Notes: generated by a model from the sequence alone, not told the origin. A stretch of 64,000 nucleotides of DNA from Polaribacter litorisediminis (GCF_019968605.1 NZ_CP082966.1:310001-374000); one strand, 5' to 3'. Counted from the stretch's first letter, positions 47,364 through 56,253 are shown. Program-made: numbers and translations.

Positions 47364-49256
47364 ATGAGTACCACAAAAAGAAATTATATTTTCGATTTTG
47401 ATAGCACTTTAACTAGAGTGGAGGCGCTAGATGTTTTAGCGGAAATTACGCTTCAAAATGATCCGAAAAAAGATGCCATTATTCAGGAAATAATTGATAT
47501 TACCAACCTTGGAATTGATGGTGAAATATCCTTCACAGAATCTCTAGAAAGAAGAATAAAATTACTAAATGCAAACAAATCTCATTTAACTAGATTAGTA
47601 GAACATTTAAAAAAGCAAGTATCAAAATCCATAGAAAGCAACAAAGGTTTTTTTGAATTGTATGCGGATGATATTTATGTTATTTCTTGTGGATTTAAAG
47701 AGTTTATAGATCCTATCGTACAAGAATATAATATTCCTTCAGAAAAAGTTTTTGCTAATACTTTTGAGTTTGCCGAAGATGGTAAAATTATTGGTTTTGA
47801 TGCTGGCAATCCACTCTCACAACACAATGGAAAAATTAGGTGTTTAAGAGAGATGAATCTTGAAGGAGAAATACAAGTTATTGGAGATGGTTACAGCGAT
47901 TATGTAACGCGAGAAGCAGGTGTCGCAGATAAGTTTTTTGCATACACAGAAAATGTTTCTAGAAGTAAAACAACAGAAAACGCAGACCATATTGCTCCGA
48001 ATTTAGATGAATTTTTATACGTAAACAATTTGACAAGAAATATCTCATATCCAAAGAATAGAATTAAAATTTTATTGTTAGAAAATGTACATCCAGATGC
48101 TTTTACAAAGCTGTCTAAAGATGGATTTTCAGTAGAAACCGTTTCTAAAAGTTTATCAGAAGATGAACTGATAGAAAAAATAAAAGACGTCCATGTTTTA
48201 GGAATTCGTTCTAAAACCAATGTTACGCAAAAAGTCGTGGATGCCGCAGAAAAGTTAATGGTGGTAAGCGCTTTTTGTATTGGAACCAAACAGATTGATT
48301 TAGAGGCGTGTAAAGAAAAAGGAATCGTTGTTTTTAACGCTCCTTACAGCAATACACGTTCAGTGGTTGAATTGGCAATTGGCGAAATTATTATGTTAAT
48401 GCGTAGTGTTTTTCAAAGAAGTACAGAAATTCATAATGGGCAATGGCAAAAAACAGCTGCTGGTTCTAAAGAAGTTCGTGGAAAAAAATTAGGAATTATA
48501 GGCTATGGTAATATTGGTTCTCAATTATCTATTTTGGCAGAAGCGCTAGGAATGGACGTGTATTATTATGATGTTGAAGATAAATTGGCTTTAGGAAACG
48601 CAACCAAGATTCATAAATTAGAAGATTTATTAGCTATTTCTGATGTAGTTACCTTGCATATTGATGACAACGCGGCTAATAAAAATTTCTTCGGAGAAAA
48701 GGAAATTGCTCAAATGAAAGAGGGTGCTCATTTAGTAAATCTTTCAAGAGGTTTTGTAGTAGATATTGAAGCTTTAGTAAATGGACTAAAAACCGGAAAA
48801 ATAGCGGGTGCTGCCGTAGATGTTTATCCGGAAGAACCTGCAAAAAATGGCGAATTTTTCACAGAATTAAAAGGATTGCCTAACGTAATTTTAACACCGC
48901 ATGTTGGCGGAAGTACAGAAGAAGCCCAAAGAGATATCGCAGATTTTGTTCCTGGGAAAATTATGGCATATATCAATTCAGGAAATACCGTAGATGCTGT
49001 AAACTTCCCAAATATACGTTTACCCAGACAAACCAATGCGCATCGTTTTTTACATATTCATAAAAATGTATCTGGGGTGATGGCAAAAATCAACAAAATT
49101 CTGGCAAAATATGATTTAAATATTACAGGTCAGTATTTGTCTACAGATTCTAAAGTAGGGTATGTAATTACCGATTTAGATAAAGAATACAACAAAGAGG
49201 TGATTGAAAAATTAAGAAATATTGAAGGAACTATTAAATTTAGAGTTCTATATTAA
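47364..49256 (+). CDS. serA: Phosphoserine phosphatase-like HAD domain fused to D-3-phosphoglycerate dehydrogenase
   Basis: 630 residues with three parts. Residues 1-225 are a HAD phosphatase of the SerB type: FDFDSTLTRVEALD (nucleophile DxD), SCGFKEF, and GDGYSDYV near residue 174. Residues 232-545 are the dehydrogenase: IKILLLENVHPDAF, the NAD motif GKKLGIIGYGNIGSQ, NLSRGFVVD, the arginine in HIDDNAANK-to-NLSRG spacing and the histidine in LTPHVGGSTEEAQRD. Residues 555-630 are an ACT domain (HKNVSGVMAKINKILAKYD) for serine feedback. Steps one and three of serine synthesis would thus lie in one chain, without the middle enzyme SerC. Confidence 0.93.
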   Translation: MSTTKRNYIFDFDSTLTRVEALDVLAEITLQNDPKKDAIIQEIIDITNLGIDGEISFTESLERRIKLLNANKSHLTRLVEHLKKQVSKSIESNKGFFELYADDIYVISCGFKEFIDPIVQEYNIPSEKVFANTFEFAEDGKIIGFDAGNPLSQHNGKIRCLREMNLEGEIQVIGDGYSDYVTREAGVADKFFAYTENVSRSKTTENADHIAPNLDEFLYVNNLTRNISYPKNRIKILLLENVHPDAFTKLSKDGFSVETVSKSLSEDELIEKIKDVHVLGIRSKTNVTQKVVDAAEKLMVVSAFCIGTKQIDLEACKEKGIVVFNAPYSNTRSVVELAIGEIIMLMRSVFQRSTEIHNGQWQKTAAGSKEVRGKKLGIIGYGNIGSQLSILAEALGMDVYYYDVEDKLALGNATKIHKLEDLLAISDVVTLHIDDNAANKNFFGEKEIAQMKEGAHLVNLSRGFVVDIEALVNGLKTGKIAGAAVDVYPEEPAKNGEFFTELKGLPNVILTPHVGGSTEEAQRDIADFVPGKIMAYINSGNTVDAVNFPNIRLPRQTNAHRFLHIHKNVSGVMAKINKILAKYDLNITGQYLSTDSKVGYVITDLDKEYNKEVIEKLRNIEGTIKFRVLY

Positions 49257-49260
49257 TCGT

Positions 49261-49440
49261 ATAGAATTCCGCGATGCTCTGCGTCGGGGTTTCCGTTGAA
49301 ATTGTCATTCCCGTGAAATTTATGCTCAACTAGATTGGGTAACGGGAATCTAAATAATAGAATTTTGATTTTTGACCTTTTTAGGTCAAAGCTTGTGCTC
49401 AACTTGATTGAGTATGAAACGAGCGAAATTCCTCTATGGC
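49261..49440. repeat. Composite intergenic repeat region
   Basis: This GC-richer patch holds ATTCCCGT/ACGGGAAT (49307-49314 with 49342-49349), a perfect TTTGACCT/AGGTCAAA hairpin with a TTTT loop (49371-49390), and the words CTCAACTAGATTGGGTA and CTCAACTTGATTGAGTA about 80 bases apart as imperfect direct copies. Together they look like two nested members of a dispersed intergenic family. Confidence 0.55.
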
Positions 49441-49492
49441 TCTGCCTCCAGGATAGTTCGCTTCAAGAAATTCTTTATTTTTAAAAATTATC

Positions 49493-49531
49493 AAAAAAAA
49501 ACTTGAAGAAAATATCTTCAAGTTTTTTTTT
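49493..49531. terminator. Strong terminator after the serine-biosynthesis gene
   Basis: A9 plus CTTGAAG (49493-49508) pairs perfectly with CTTCAAG plus T9 (49516-49531) around a 7-base loop. The A/T tracts make it usable on both strands, but it is 237 bases from the upstream stop and 229 from the end of the convergent NlpC/P60 gene. Confidence 0.85.
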
Positions 49532-49759
49532 ATTTGGGGGAAGTACTGTTAGCGATCAAAAATTAGGGGGAAACTCATGAAGATTGCTAGTAAGGTTGGC
49601 TTATTAAATATTAGCGCCTTTGTTCATTAAATCAACTAAAAAAGCTAATAACTTTAATAAGTTTTCTGGAGTTAAAAAAGATTGGACTGTAGGGTTCTTC
49701 TTTTTCTTTTATTTCGCCTAGAACCAAGGAGTTTAATAGATTCTTCTCAAAGACGTTCG
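49532..49759. other. Intergenic stretch with faint coding traces
   Basis: On the minus strand about 40 codons are open (LLNSLVLGEIKEKEEPYSPI) and a shifted frame continues LTPENLLKLLAFLVDLMNKG. This could be a heavily decayed short gene. No intact gene is present. Confidence 0.25.
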
Positions 49760-50947
49760 TTAAAGTTTTATTTGATCCTTTAAATCAACAATCATAGCGT
49801 CTTTCTCACCCAAGTAACGTTTGCTACCTAAATAACGATTCCTATTCATCTCGTCATAATGAGATTGGTTTTTATCCATAGAACTCAAATGCACATTGCC
49901 AGAAGCATGAATAAATTCCATTTTATCATTCCCTAACCAAATACCAACATGCGTAACGCGTTGTTTCTTCTTTTTGGTCGCTTTTTTTCCGAAGAAAAGT
50001 AAATCTCCTTTTTCTAGACCTTCAAAAGTAAGTTTGTTATCAACCATTTTCCCTGCATTAATTTGCTGGGAAGCATCTCTAGGAATGATAAAACCATTCA
50101 TTAAATACACCATTTTTGTAAAACCACTGCAATCCATCCCTTTGCTAGAGGTTCCTCCCCATAAATAAGGAAATCCATTCATGTTTTTAGCAACAGTTTC
50201 AATATTTTCTTTTGATGGAATTAAATTTTGGAGCCAAGATGCATATAAAATAGCCTCCTCTTGTTTTACAAACCCCGTTCTTTTATCAGGATATTCTACT
50301 TCAATAAAATTAGTACTTAAAGATTTAAATTTTAAAATCCCTCCTAAAGTAATATCAGATATGATCTTAGAATCTTCACTTTTATCAGCATACACATATC
50401 CGAAATTTTTAGTAAAAATGACTTTTTCAGAAGCATTCCAAGTATCAAAATCCTCTTTATTTACTATAGTAATTCCACCTTTATCAACCCAAGAAATATA
50501 TTGGTCAGGAGTTTGTATTCTATAAAAATCACCGTTTTTGTCTAATACTTTTAAAGACATTCCCAACAAACCTTGTGTTCCTAATTCGGCAGAATGTTTT
50601 GGTTTAGAACGAATGTTAATGACCGAATTTCTAGCAATCGCAAATTGTAGATTTCCAACGGCAGAATCTGGCAACATACGTACTTGATTAACGAACGTTA
50701 ATTTTCTGTTTTTTAAGCTGTCTAAAAGTATTTCAAAAGCTTTTTGGGAAGTTGTTTCTCCATTTAGAATAATTTTTTCATTTGATTGACTAAATTGAAT
50801 GTCAAACAATTCAACTCTTTTGTCTGGAGCAAATGTTGCTTTAATAGATGCATGGATTTCTTGAATTTCAGAGATTGTTTTTGTGTCATTTTTACAAGAC
50901 ATAAAAACAAGTAAAACTACCAAAGAAAAGTATTTTAGGATTCTCAT
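49760..50947 (-). CDS. NlpC/P60 family cell-wall hydrolase lipoprotein with SH3-like domains
   Basis: 395 residues. Lipoprotein signal ends at VFMSC (Cys about 18). Two SH3b-like regions follow (RNSVINIRSKPKHSAELGTQG near residue 108; KNFGYVYADKSEDSKIISD near residue 178). The NlpC/P60 domain occupies about 245-375 with catalytic Cys in GMDCSGF, His in VTHVGIWLG and the third residue in FIHASG. Such enzymes cut peptide stems of peptidoglycan. The lipid anchor suggests an outer-membrane or periplasmic location. Convergent with the serine gene. Confidence 0.93.
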   Translation of the reverse strand: MRILKYFSLVVLLVFMSCKNDTKTISEIQEIHASIKATFAPDKRVELFDIQFSQSNEKIILNGETTSQKAFEILLDSLKNRKLTFVNQVRMLPDSAVGNLQFAIARNSVINIRSKPKHSAELGTQGLLGMSLKVLDKNGDFYRIQTPDQYISWVDKGGITIVNKEDFDTWNASEKVIFTKNFGYVYADKSEDSKIISDITLGGILKFKSLSTNFIEVEYPDKRTGFVKQEEAILYASWLQNLIPSKENIETVAKNMNGFPYLWGGTSSKGMDCSGFTKMVYLMNGFIIPRDASQQINAGKMVDNKLTFEGLEKGDLLFFGKKATKKKKQRVTHVGIWLGNDKMEFIHASGNVHLSSMDKNQSHYDEMNRNRYLGSKRYLGEKDAMIVDLKDQIKL

Positions 50948-51060
50948 TAGAAATGATTTTTTTGCTAAAATACAAAACTAATTGCGGTATTAATAAATGA
51001 AGAAATTATTTAGAGCTAGATTATTTATTGTTGACGGTTTGCGAAATTCGTATGGAATAA

Positions 51061-51091
51061 TTGAATTCTCAGTAGGAATGTTTTATATTTG
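51061..51091 (+). promoter_or_regulatory. Promoter of the kynurenine operon
   Basis: TTG (51061-51063) and TATATTTG (51084-51091) are 20 bases apart, an exact Bacteroidota promoter. Transcription would begin near 51096, 17 bases before the kynU ATG at 51113. An in-frame TTG at 51089 lies within the -7 element and is not a plausible start. Confidence 0.8.
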
Positions 51092-51112
51092 GTATCAATC
51101 ATTTTTTATTCC

Positions 51113-52375
51113 ATGCAATATCAAAATTCGTTAACATTTGCTAAACAACAAGATAAGGAAGATAAACTTTCTTATTTACGAAATCGATTTCATATTCCGA
51201 AAGATAAAAACGGACATGAATGGTTGTATTTTACAGGGAATTCTCTTGGGTTGCAGCCAAAATCAACCAAAGAATATATCAACCAAGAATTAGAAGATTG
51301 GGCAAATTTAGGAGTTGAAGGGCATTTTGAAGCCAAAAACCCATGGTTAAATTATCACGAATATTTAACTGATAAAATGGCAAAAATCGTTGGTGCAAAA
51401 CCAATTGAAACTGTCATCATGAACACATTAACAACAAATCTTCATTTGTTAATGGTGAGTTTCTACAGGCCTACAAAAACAAAATATAAAATAGTTATTG
51501 AGTCAGACGCTTTTCCTTCAGATCGATATGCAGTTCAAAGTCAATTAGAATTTCACGGTTTTTCTAAGGACGATGTTATTGAATGGAAACCAAGAAAAAA
51601 TGAAGAACTTTTAAGAATAGAAGATTTAGAGGAAATTATTGCTACACAAGGAAATGAAATTGCGTTATTATTAATTGGCGGAGTTAATTATTACACAGGT
51701 CAGTTTTTAGATTTGAAAAAAATCGCAGAAATCGGACATTCAAAAGATTGTGTTGTTGGAATTGATTTAGCCCATGGCGCAGGAAACGTGGATCCGAATT
51801 TACATGATTCAGGAGTCGATTTTGCAGCTTGGTGTACCTACAAATATTTAAACTCAGGACCTGGTAGTTTAGCAGGATTATTTGTGCATGAAAAACATGC
51901 TAAAAACAAAGAGTTACCACGTTTTGCAGGTTGGTGGAATCATAACAAAGCAACTCGTTTTAATATGAGACAACCTTTTGATGTGCTGGAAGGTGCAGAA
52001 GGTTGGCAATTATCCAATCCGCCAATATTGTCTATGGCAGCCATAAAAGCTTCTCTAGATTTATTTGATGAGGTTGGGATGGATTCTTTAAGAGAAAAAT
52101 CAGAAAAATTGACAGGTTATTTTGAGTTTTTAATTAATGAAATGGGGTCTAATGATATCAAAATTATCACACCAAAAAATCCAAAAGAAAGGGGTTGTCA
52201 ATTATCAATTCAGGTTAAAAATGCAGATAAGAGTTTGCATCAAAAATTAACAAAAAAAAATATTATTACCGATTGGCGAGAGCCCGATGTGATTCGCTGT
52301 GCACCGGTACCAATGTATACTTCTTTTGAAGATGTGTATCACATGGTTTCAATTTTAAATAAATTACTTAAATAA
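51113..52375 (+). CDS. kynU: Kynureninase
   Basis: 420 residues from ATG 51113. A PLP enzyme that splits kynurenine or 3-hydroxykynurenine into (3-hydroxy)anthranilate and alanine. LYFTGNSLGLQPKSTKEYINQEL near residue 37, VGIDLAHGAGNVDPNLHD, and the PLP-lysine segment WCTYKYLNSGPGSLAGLFVH near residue 245; later GWWNHNKATRFNM and the C-terminal DWREPDVIRCAPVPMYTSF. First gene of the operon; kmo follows after 76 bases that contain a long inverted repeat. Confidence 0.96.
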   Translation: MQYQNSLTFAKQQDKEDKLSYLRNRFHIPKDKNGHEWLYFTGNSLGLQPKSTKEYINQELEDWANLGVEGHFEAKNPWLNYHEYLTDKMAKIVGAKPIETVIMNTLTTNLHLLMVSFYRPTKTKYKIVIESDAFPSDRYAVQSQLEFHGFSKDDVIEWKPRKNEELLRIEDLEEIIATQGNEIALLLIGGVNYYTGQFLDLKKIAEIGHSKDCVVGIDLAHGAGNVDPNLHDSGVDFAAWCTYKYLNSGPGSLAGLFVHEKHAKNKELPRFAGWWNHNKATRFNMRQPFDVLEGAEGWQLSNPPILSMAAIKASLDLFDEVGMDSLREKSEKLTGYFEFLINEMGSNDIKIITPKNPKERGCQLSIQVKNADKSLHQKLTKKNIITDWREPDVIRCAPVPMYTSFEDVYHMVSILNKLLK

Positions 52376-52389
52376 TTAGAAATGTCTCC

Positions 52390-52434
52390 TCGAGCGCAGT
52401 CGAGAGGTTTTAATTAGTTCTCGACTGCGCTCGA
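52390..52434. repeat. 16-bp inverted repeat of the CGAGCGCAGTCGAGA family
   Basis: TCGAGCGCAGTCGAGA (52390-52405) and its perfect reverse complement (52419-52434) surround 13 bases. It fills the kynU-kmo gap. The word is, to my recollection, a widespread intergenic repeat in Flavobacteriaceae. A 16-bp GC-rich hairpin inside an operon could stabilise or attenuate the mRNA. Confidence 0.9.
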
Positions 52435-52451
52435 ACTGACAAATTACAGAA

Positions 52452-53861
52452 ATGAATAAACAAGAAAAAATACTGATTATCGGAGCAGGTTTATGTGGCT
52501 CCCTTTTAGCTTTAAGACTCGCGCAAAGAGGCTACAAAGTAGCAGTGTACGAAAGTAGACCCGATTTAAGAACCACAGATATTTCGGCTGGAAGATCCAT
52601 CAATTTAGCATTATCAGACAGAGGTTTAAAAGCGCTACGTTTGTGCGGAATGGAAGAGAAGGCCAGAGAAATTTGCATTCCGATGTATGGTAGGTTAATG
52701 CACGATACTGCAGGAAATACATTTTCCTCTAACTATTCGGGTAGAGAAAATGAATATATCAATTCGATTTCTCGTGGAGATTTGAATGCAATTTTATTAG
52801 ATGAAGCAGAAAAACACGAAAATGTAACGATTCATTTTAATAAAAAATGTACTCATGTTGATATCGAAAATGTCATTGCACATTTTCAAGATTATAAAAC
52901 GAAAGAAGCTTTTTCTATAGATGCCACGGTTATTTTTGGAGCAGACGGCGCAGGTTCGTCTTTAAGAAAGAGTTATATGTCTGAACGAAAATTTTTGTTT
53001 AGCTATTCTCAAAATTATCTAAATCATGGGTATAAGGAGCTAGAAATCCCTGCAGCTGTAAATGGAAACCATCAAATAAGTAAAGGGCATTTGCATATTT
53101 GGCCTCGTGGCGATTTTATGTTAATTGCATTGCCAAATATGGATGGCAGTTTCACGGTTACTTTATTTTTAAGTTATGATGAAGGCGAATTTAATTTCGA
53201 AAACTTAACATCCGAAGAAAAAATTACCGAGTTTTTTGAAAAAGAATTCCCAGATGCTTTGGCTTTAATTCCAAATATTAAAGAAGAATTCATGAACAAT
53301 CCAACGGGTCCATTAGGAACTGTAAAATGTTCACCTTGGAGTTATCAAAATAAAACCTTGTTAATTGGTGATTCTTCGCATGCAATTGTGCCTTTTTACG
53401 GTCAAGGAATGAATGCTTCCTTTGAAGATGTTTTTGTGCTAGACGAGGTTTTAAATCAACATTTACCAGATTGGGAAACTGTTTTTAAAGCCTATCAAAA
53501 AGCCAGAAAACAGGATACAGATGCCATTGCAGATTTGGCAATAGACAATTTTCATGAGATGAAAAACCATGTGGCAAATCCGCTTTTTAAAGAGAAGAGA
53601 AAGATAGAAATGGATTTAGAGAAAACATTTCCACATCAATATGCATCAAAATATTCTTTAGTTACTTTTAATGAACACATTGGTTATAATGAAGCCATGA
53701 AAAGAGGACGAGCGCAAGATAAAGCGTTGTTGAATATGATTTCAGATGATGAGGTTCACACACATTTAGCCATGACAAAAGAAGAATTAAAAGTTATTTT
53801 GGATAAGGTTATAGAAGAAACGAATGAAATTTTAGAAGAAGATAAAGTAGCGGGTTTATAA
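52452..53861 (+). CDS. kmo: Kynurenine 3-monooxygenase
   Basis: 469 residues. FAD motif ILIIGAGLCGSLLALRLAQRGY at the start, the ribityl-binding arginine context SINLALSDRGLKAL near residue 56, DATVIFGADGAGSSLRKS near residue 156, and LLIGDSSHAIVPFYGQGMNASFEDV near residue 301. It hydroxylates kynurenine with NADPH and O2 to 3-hydroxykynurenine. The C-terminal segment is not clearly hydrophobic. The next gene begins 10 bases later. Confidence 0.96.
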   Translation: MNKQEKILIIGAGLCGSLLALRLAQRGYKVAVYESRPDLRTTDISAGRSINLALSDRGLKALRLCGMEEKAREICIPMYGRLMHDTAGNTFSSNYSGRENEYINSISRGDLNAILLDEAEKHENVTIHFNKKCTHVDIENVIAHFQDYKTKEAFSIDATVIFGADGAGSSLRKSYMSERKFLFSYSQNYLNHGYKELEIPAAVNGNHQISKGHLHIWPRGDFMLIALPNMDGSFTVTLFLSYDEGEFNFENLTSEEKITEFFEKEFPDALALIPNIKEEFMNNPTGPLGTVKCSPWSYQNKTLLIGDSSHAIVPFYGQGMNASFEDVFVLDEVLNQHLPDWETVFKAYQKARKQDTDAIADLAIDNFHEMKNHVANPLFKEKRKIEMDLEKTFPHQYASKYSLVTFNEHIGYNEAMKRGRAQDKALLNMISDDEVHTHLAMTKEELKVILDKVIEETNEILEEDKVAGL

Positions 53862-53871
53862 ATAAAAAAGG

Positions 53872-54279
53872 ATGAACGATAAAAAAGTAACACCAAGAGG
53901 GGCATATCCACATGTAAAAGTTGTGGGAGATTTTATTTTTGTTTCGGGAACAAGTTCTAGAAGAGCAGATAATACCATTGAAGGAGTTGTAATTATTGAC
54001 GAAATGGGAACTAAAAAATTAGATGCGTATTTGCAAACAAAGGCAGTGTTAGAAAACATAGATAAAAACCTAAGAACAGTGGGTGCTAGTTTAAAAGACG
54101 TAGTAGATGTTTCTTCTTTTTTAGTAAATATGAACGATTTTGCCGATTATAACAAAGCCTATGCAGCGTTTTTTGATAAAGAAACGGGGCCAACAAGAAC
54201 CACCGTTGCTGTGCATCAATTACCGCATCCAGATTTGGTTGTGGAGATTAAAGTTACGGCATACAAAAAGAATGATTAG
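53872..54279 (+). CDS. RidA-family protein, probable 2-aminomuconate deaminase
   Basis: 135 residues of the RidA/YjgF fold: [22 protein letters not shown] near residue 10, [28 protein letters not shown] and [25 protein letters not shown] with the conserved arginine and C-terminal glutamate. RidA members usually hydrolyse enamines/imines; those in 3-hydroxyanthranilate degradation operons deaminate 2-aminomuconate, which its place between kmo and the semialdehyde dehydrogenase supports. Context-based call. Confidence 0.87.
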   Translation: MNDKKVTPRGAYPHVKVVGDFIFVSGTSSRRADNTIEGVVIIDEMGTKKLDAYLQTKAVLENIDKNLRTVGASLKDVVDVSSFLVNMNDFADYNKAYAAFFDKETGPTRTTVAVHQLPHPDLVVEIKVTAYKKND

Positions 54280-54352
54280 AGAACTTAGAACCAAGAAACA
54301 AGACGCGTGAAATATTTTATCGCAATTCTTTTTTCTTTCATCTTTGAAATAA

Positions 54353-55798
54353 ATGAACATAAAAAATTATATAAACGCCGAATTCGTAAATCCAATTGAT
54401 GAAAAATATTTAGATAATTATAATCCGTCAATAGGAAAGGTTTACGGTCAAATACCAAATTCATCAAAAGAAGATGTAGAAACAGCATACAGAGCTGCGG
54501 CGAAGGCTTTTCCTAAATGGAGTGCTACAAGTTTAGAAGAAAGAAGTAAAATCCTTTCTAAAATAGCGTATTTAATTTTGGGAAAATTAGATGTTTTAGC
54601 GGAGGCAGAATCAAAAGATAATGGCAAACCAATCAGTTTAGCGAAGTCTGTTGATATTCCCAGAGCAGCAAGTAACTTTCAATTTTTTGCAAATGCAATT
54701 ACGCAGTTTTCATCTGAAGCGCATGAAAGTGTGGGTTTCAATGCCGTTAATTTTACTTTGCGCCAACCGATTGGAGTTGTGGGTTGCATTTCTCCTTGGA
54801 ATTTGCCTTTGTATTTATTTACCTGGAAAATAGCACCCGCCATGGCAGCAGGTAATTGTGTAGTGGCAAAACCAAGTGAAATTACCCCTATGACGGCTTT
54901 TTTATTAGGAGAAATTTGTAATGAGGCTGGCCTCCCAAAAGGGGTTTTAAATATTGTTCATGGTTTGGGCACAACAACAGGACAAGCAATTGTAGCGCAT
55001 CCAAATATCAAGGCAATTTCATTTACAGGCGGAACAAAAACAGGTGCTCATATTGCTAGTATTGCCGCGCCAATGTTTAAAAAATTATCGTTAGAATTAG
55101 GCGGAAAGAACCCAAATATTATTTTTGCAGACTGTGATTATGAGAAGATGTTAGCAACTACCGTGCGCTCTTCGTTTTCTAATCAAGGTCAGATTTGTTT
55201 ATGTGGAAGCAGAATTTTGATAGAAGAAAAAATCTATGATCAGTTTAAAAAAGATTTTATTAAAAAAGTAAAACAACTAAACGTAGATCATCCATCAAAA
55301 AGTAATTCAGATATTGGCGCATTAGTTTCTAAAGAACATCTAGAAAAGATAGAATCGTATATCGAAATTGCGGAAAATGAAGGCGGAAAAATAGTATGTG
55401 GAGGTTTAGAAGTAACCATTCCAGGTTTTGAGAATGGTTATTATTTTCAACCAACAATTATTGAAGTTACAGATAATTCTTGTCGTGTAAATCAAGAAGA
55501 AATTTTTGGACCAGTAGTTACAATTATGTCTTTTAAAACTGATGAAGAAGCATTAATTTTAGCAAACGATACAAAATACGGATTGTCATCAACAATATGG
55601 ACCAATAATTTAAATAGAACTATGCAGTTTTCTAAACAATTACAAACAGGAATTGTTTGGGTAAATACTTGGATGTTAAGAGATTTAAGAACTCCATTTG
55701 GTGGAATAAAAGATTCTGGAGTTGGACGTGAAGGTGGTTTTGAAGCTTTACGGTTTTTTACAGAGCCTAAAAATGTTTGTATAAAATTCCCATCTTAA
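54353..55798 (+). CDS. Aldehyde dehydrogenase, probable 2-aminomuconate 6-semialdehyde dehydrogenase
   Basis: 481 residues. ALDH motifs: GVVGCISPWNLPLYLFTWKIAPAM split here as SPWNLP near residue 146, the NAD-binding FTGGTKTGAHIA, catalytic glutamate in KLSLELGGKNPN, the nucleophile in NQGQICLCGSR near residue 283 and EEIFGPVVTIM. The substrate is assigned from the operon: it would oxidise the product of ACMS decarboxylase. A CTTCCC-GTA-GGGAAG palindrome starts just after the stop. Confidence 0.9.
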   Translation: MNIKNYINAEFVNPIDEKYLDNYNPSIGKVYGQIPNSSKEDVETAYRAAAKAFPKWSATSLEERSKILSKIAYLILGKLDVLAEAESKDNGKPISLAKSVDIPRAASNFQFFANAITQFSSEAHESVGFNAVNFTLRQPIGVVGCISPWNLPLYLFTWKIAPAMAAGNCVVAKPSEITPMTAFLLGEICNEAGLPKGVLNIVHGLGTTTGQAIVAHPNIKAISFTGGTKTGAHIASIAAPMFKKLSLELGGKNPNIIFADCDYEKMLATTVRSSFSNQGQICLCGSRILIEEKIYDQFKKDFIKKVKQLNVDHPSKSNSDIGALVSKEHLEKIESYIEIAENEGGKIVCGGLEVTIPGFENGYYFQPTIIEVTDNSCRVNQEEIFGPVVTIMSFKTDEEALILANDTKYGLSSTIWTNNLNRTMQFSKQLQTGIVWVNTWMLRDLRTPFGGIKDSGVGREGGFEALRFFTEPKNVCIKFPS

Positions 55799-55799
55799 T

Positions 55800-55814
55800 C
55801 TTCCCGTAGGGAAG
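55800..55814. repeat. Short palindrome CTTCCC-GTA-GGGAAG
   Basis: Perfect 6-bp arms with a 3-base loop, 2 bases after the dehydrogenase stop. First of six polypyrimidine/polypurine palindromes in this operon. Confidence 0.75.
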
Positions 55815-55883
55815 AAACGGTTGCGATTAAAATGTGAAAAATAAAAAGTTGTCATCAAATTAAAATCACTAATATGTATTAAT

Positions 55884-55904
55884 CCCCTTCCCTTTAGGAA
55901 GGGG
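55884..55904. repeat. Short palindrome CCCCTTCC...GGAAGGGG
   Basis: Perfect 8-bp arms (55884-55891 with 55897-55904) and a 5-base loop. It is followed by GTAGGAATGGGAATG, leading straight into the start of the small gene. Confidence 0.8.
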
Positions 55905-55913
55905 TAGGAATGG

Positions 55914-55933
55914 GAATGAATGAATGAATGAAT
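55914..55933 (+). repeat. Tetranucleotide repeat (GAAT)x5 across a start codon
   Basis: Five perfect GAAT units create four ATGs spaced 4 bases apart (55916, 55920, 55924, 55928). Only the last (55928) opens the small gene; the ATG at 55916 makes a three-codon frame ending in TGA that overlaps the true ATG. Confidence 0.9.
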
Positions 55934-56143
55934 AAAGAAATAAAAGAAAGAATAATTCAAGTTTGTAATGAAAAGATCGCTAAAAAAGGAGAAAATGTAG
56001 GGTTGTCTTTTTATGCATTTTTTAAGAATAAAAATGACAATCCAAAATTATTAATGGAAATTGCTACTTGGTGGATAGAAACTCACCAACTAGATCATTT
56101 TGAAAAGGCAGTGAAGATTAAGCAGATGATAATCCTCCCTTAA
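55928..56143 (+). CDS. Small conserved-looking protein of unknown function in the kynurenine operon (DUF6500-like)
   Basis: 71 residues: KERIIQVCNEKIAKKGENVG, LSFYAFFKNKNDNPKLLMEI and ATWWIETHQLDHFEKAVKI. It resembles what I recall as family DUF6500, but I cannot verify this. It is predicted soluble and helical with no known catalytic motif. Position between the dehydrogenase and SDR genes suggests a role in aminomuconate metabolism. The last four residues (IILP) and the stop are contributed by the following palindrome. The start at 55928 is the last ATG of a GAAT repeat. Confidence 0.7.
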   Translation: MNKEIKERIIQVCNEKIAKKGENVGLSFYAFFKNKNDNPKLLMEIATWWIETHQLDHFEKAVKIKQMIILP

Positions 56144-56144
56144 T

Positions 56145-56159
56145 CCCTCCAAAGGAGGG
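56145..56159. repeat. Short palindrome CCCTCC-AAA-GGAGGG
   Basis: Perfect 6-bp arms with a 3-base loop, directly after the stop codon of the small gene. Confidence 0.75.
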
Positions 56160-56222
56160 AAACTGTTGACTGTAAAAATTGAATTATAAAAATAAAATAG
56201 AAATACTAACACATAACAAATT

Positions 56223-56241
56223 CCCTTTCCTTAGGAAAGGG
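56223..56241. repeat. Short palindrome CCCTTTCC-TTA-GGAAAGGG
   Basis: Perfect 8-bp arms. It is followed by TTAGGGATAGGAATG, where the ATG (56254) is the probable SDR start. The same layout as at 55884: palindrome, G-rich spacer, ATG. Confidence 0.8.
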
Positions 56242-56253
56242 TTAGGGATAGGA

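Noticed and set aside
49532-49759. Intact gene in the gap before the NlpC/P60 gene
   Set aside because: Only frame-broken traces of about 40 and 20 codons are seen.
51089-51112. Upstream TTG start of kynU
   Set aside because: It is inside the -7 promoter element, so it would not be in the transcript; ATG 51113 fits the family.
56179-56253. 25-residue N-terminal extension of the SDR gene
   Set aside because: The extension translates an intergenic palindrome, and the SDR family begins at MNLQLKNKNALVCG.
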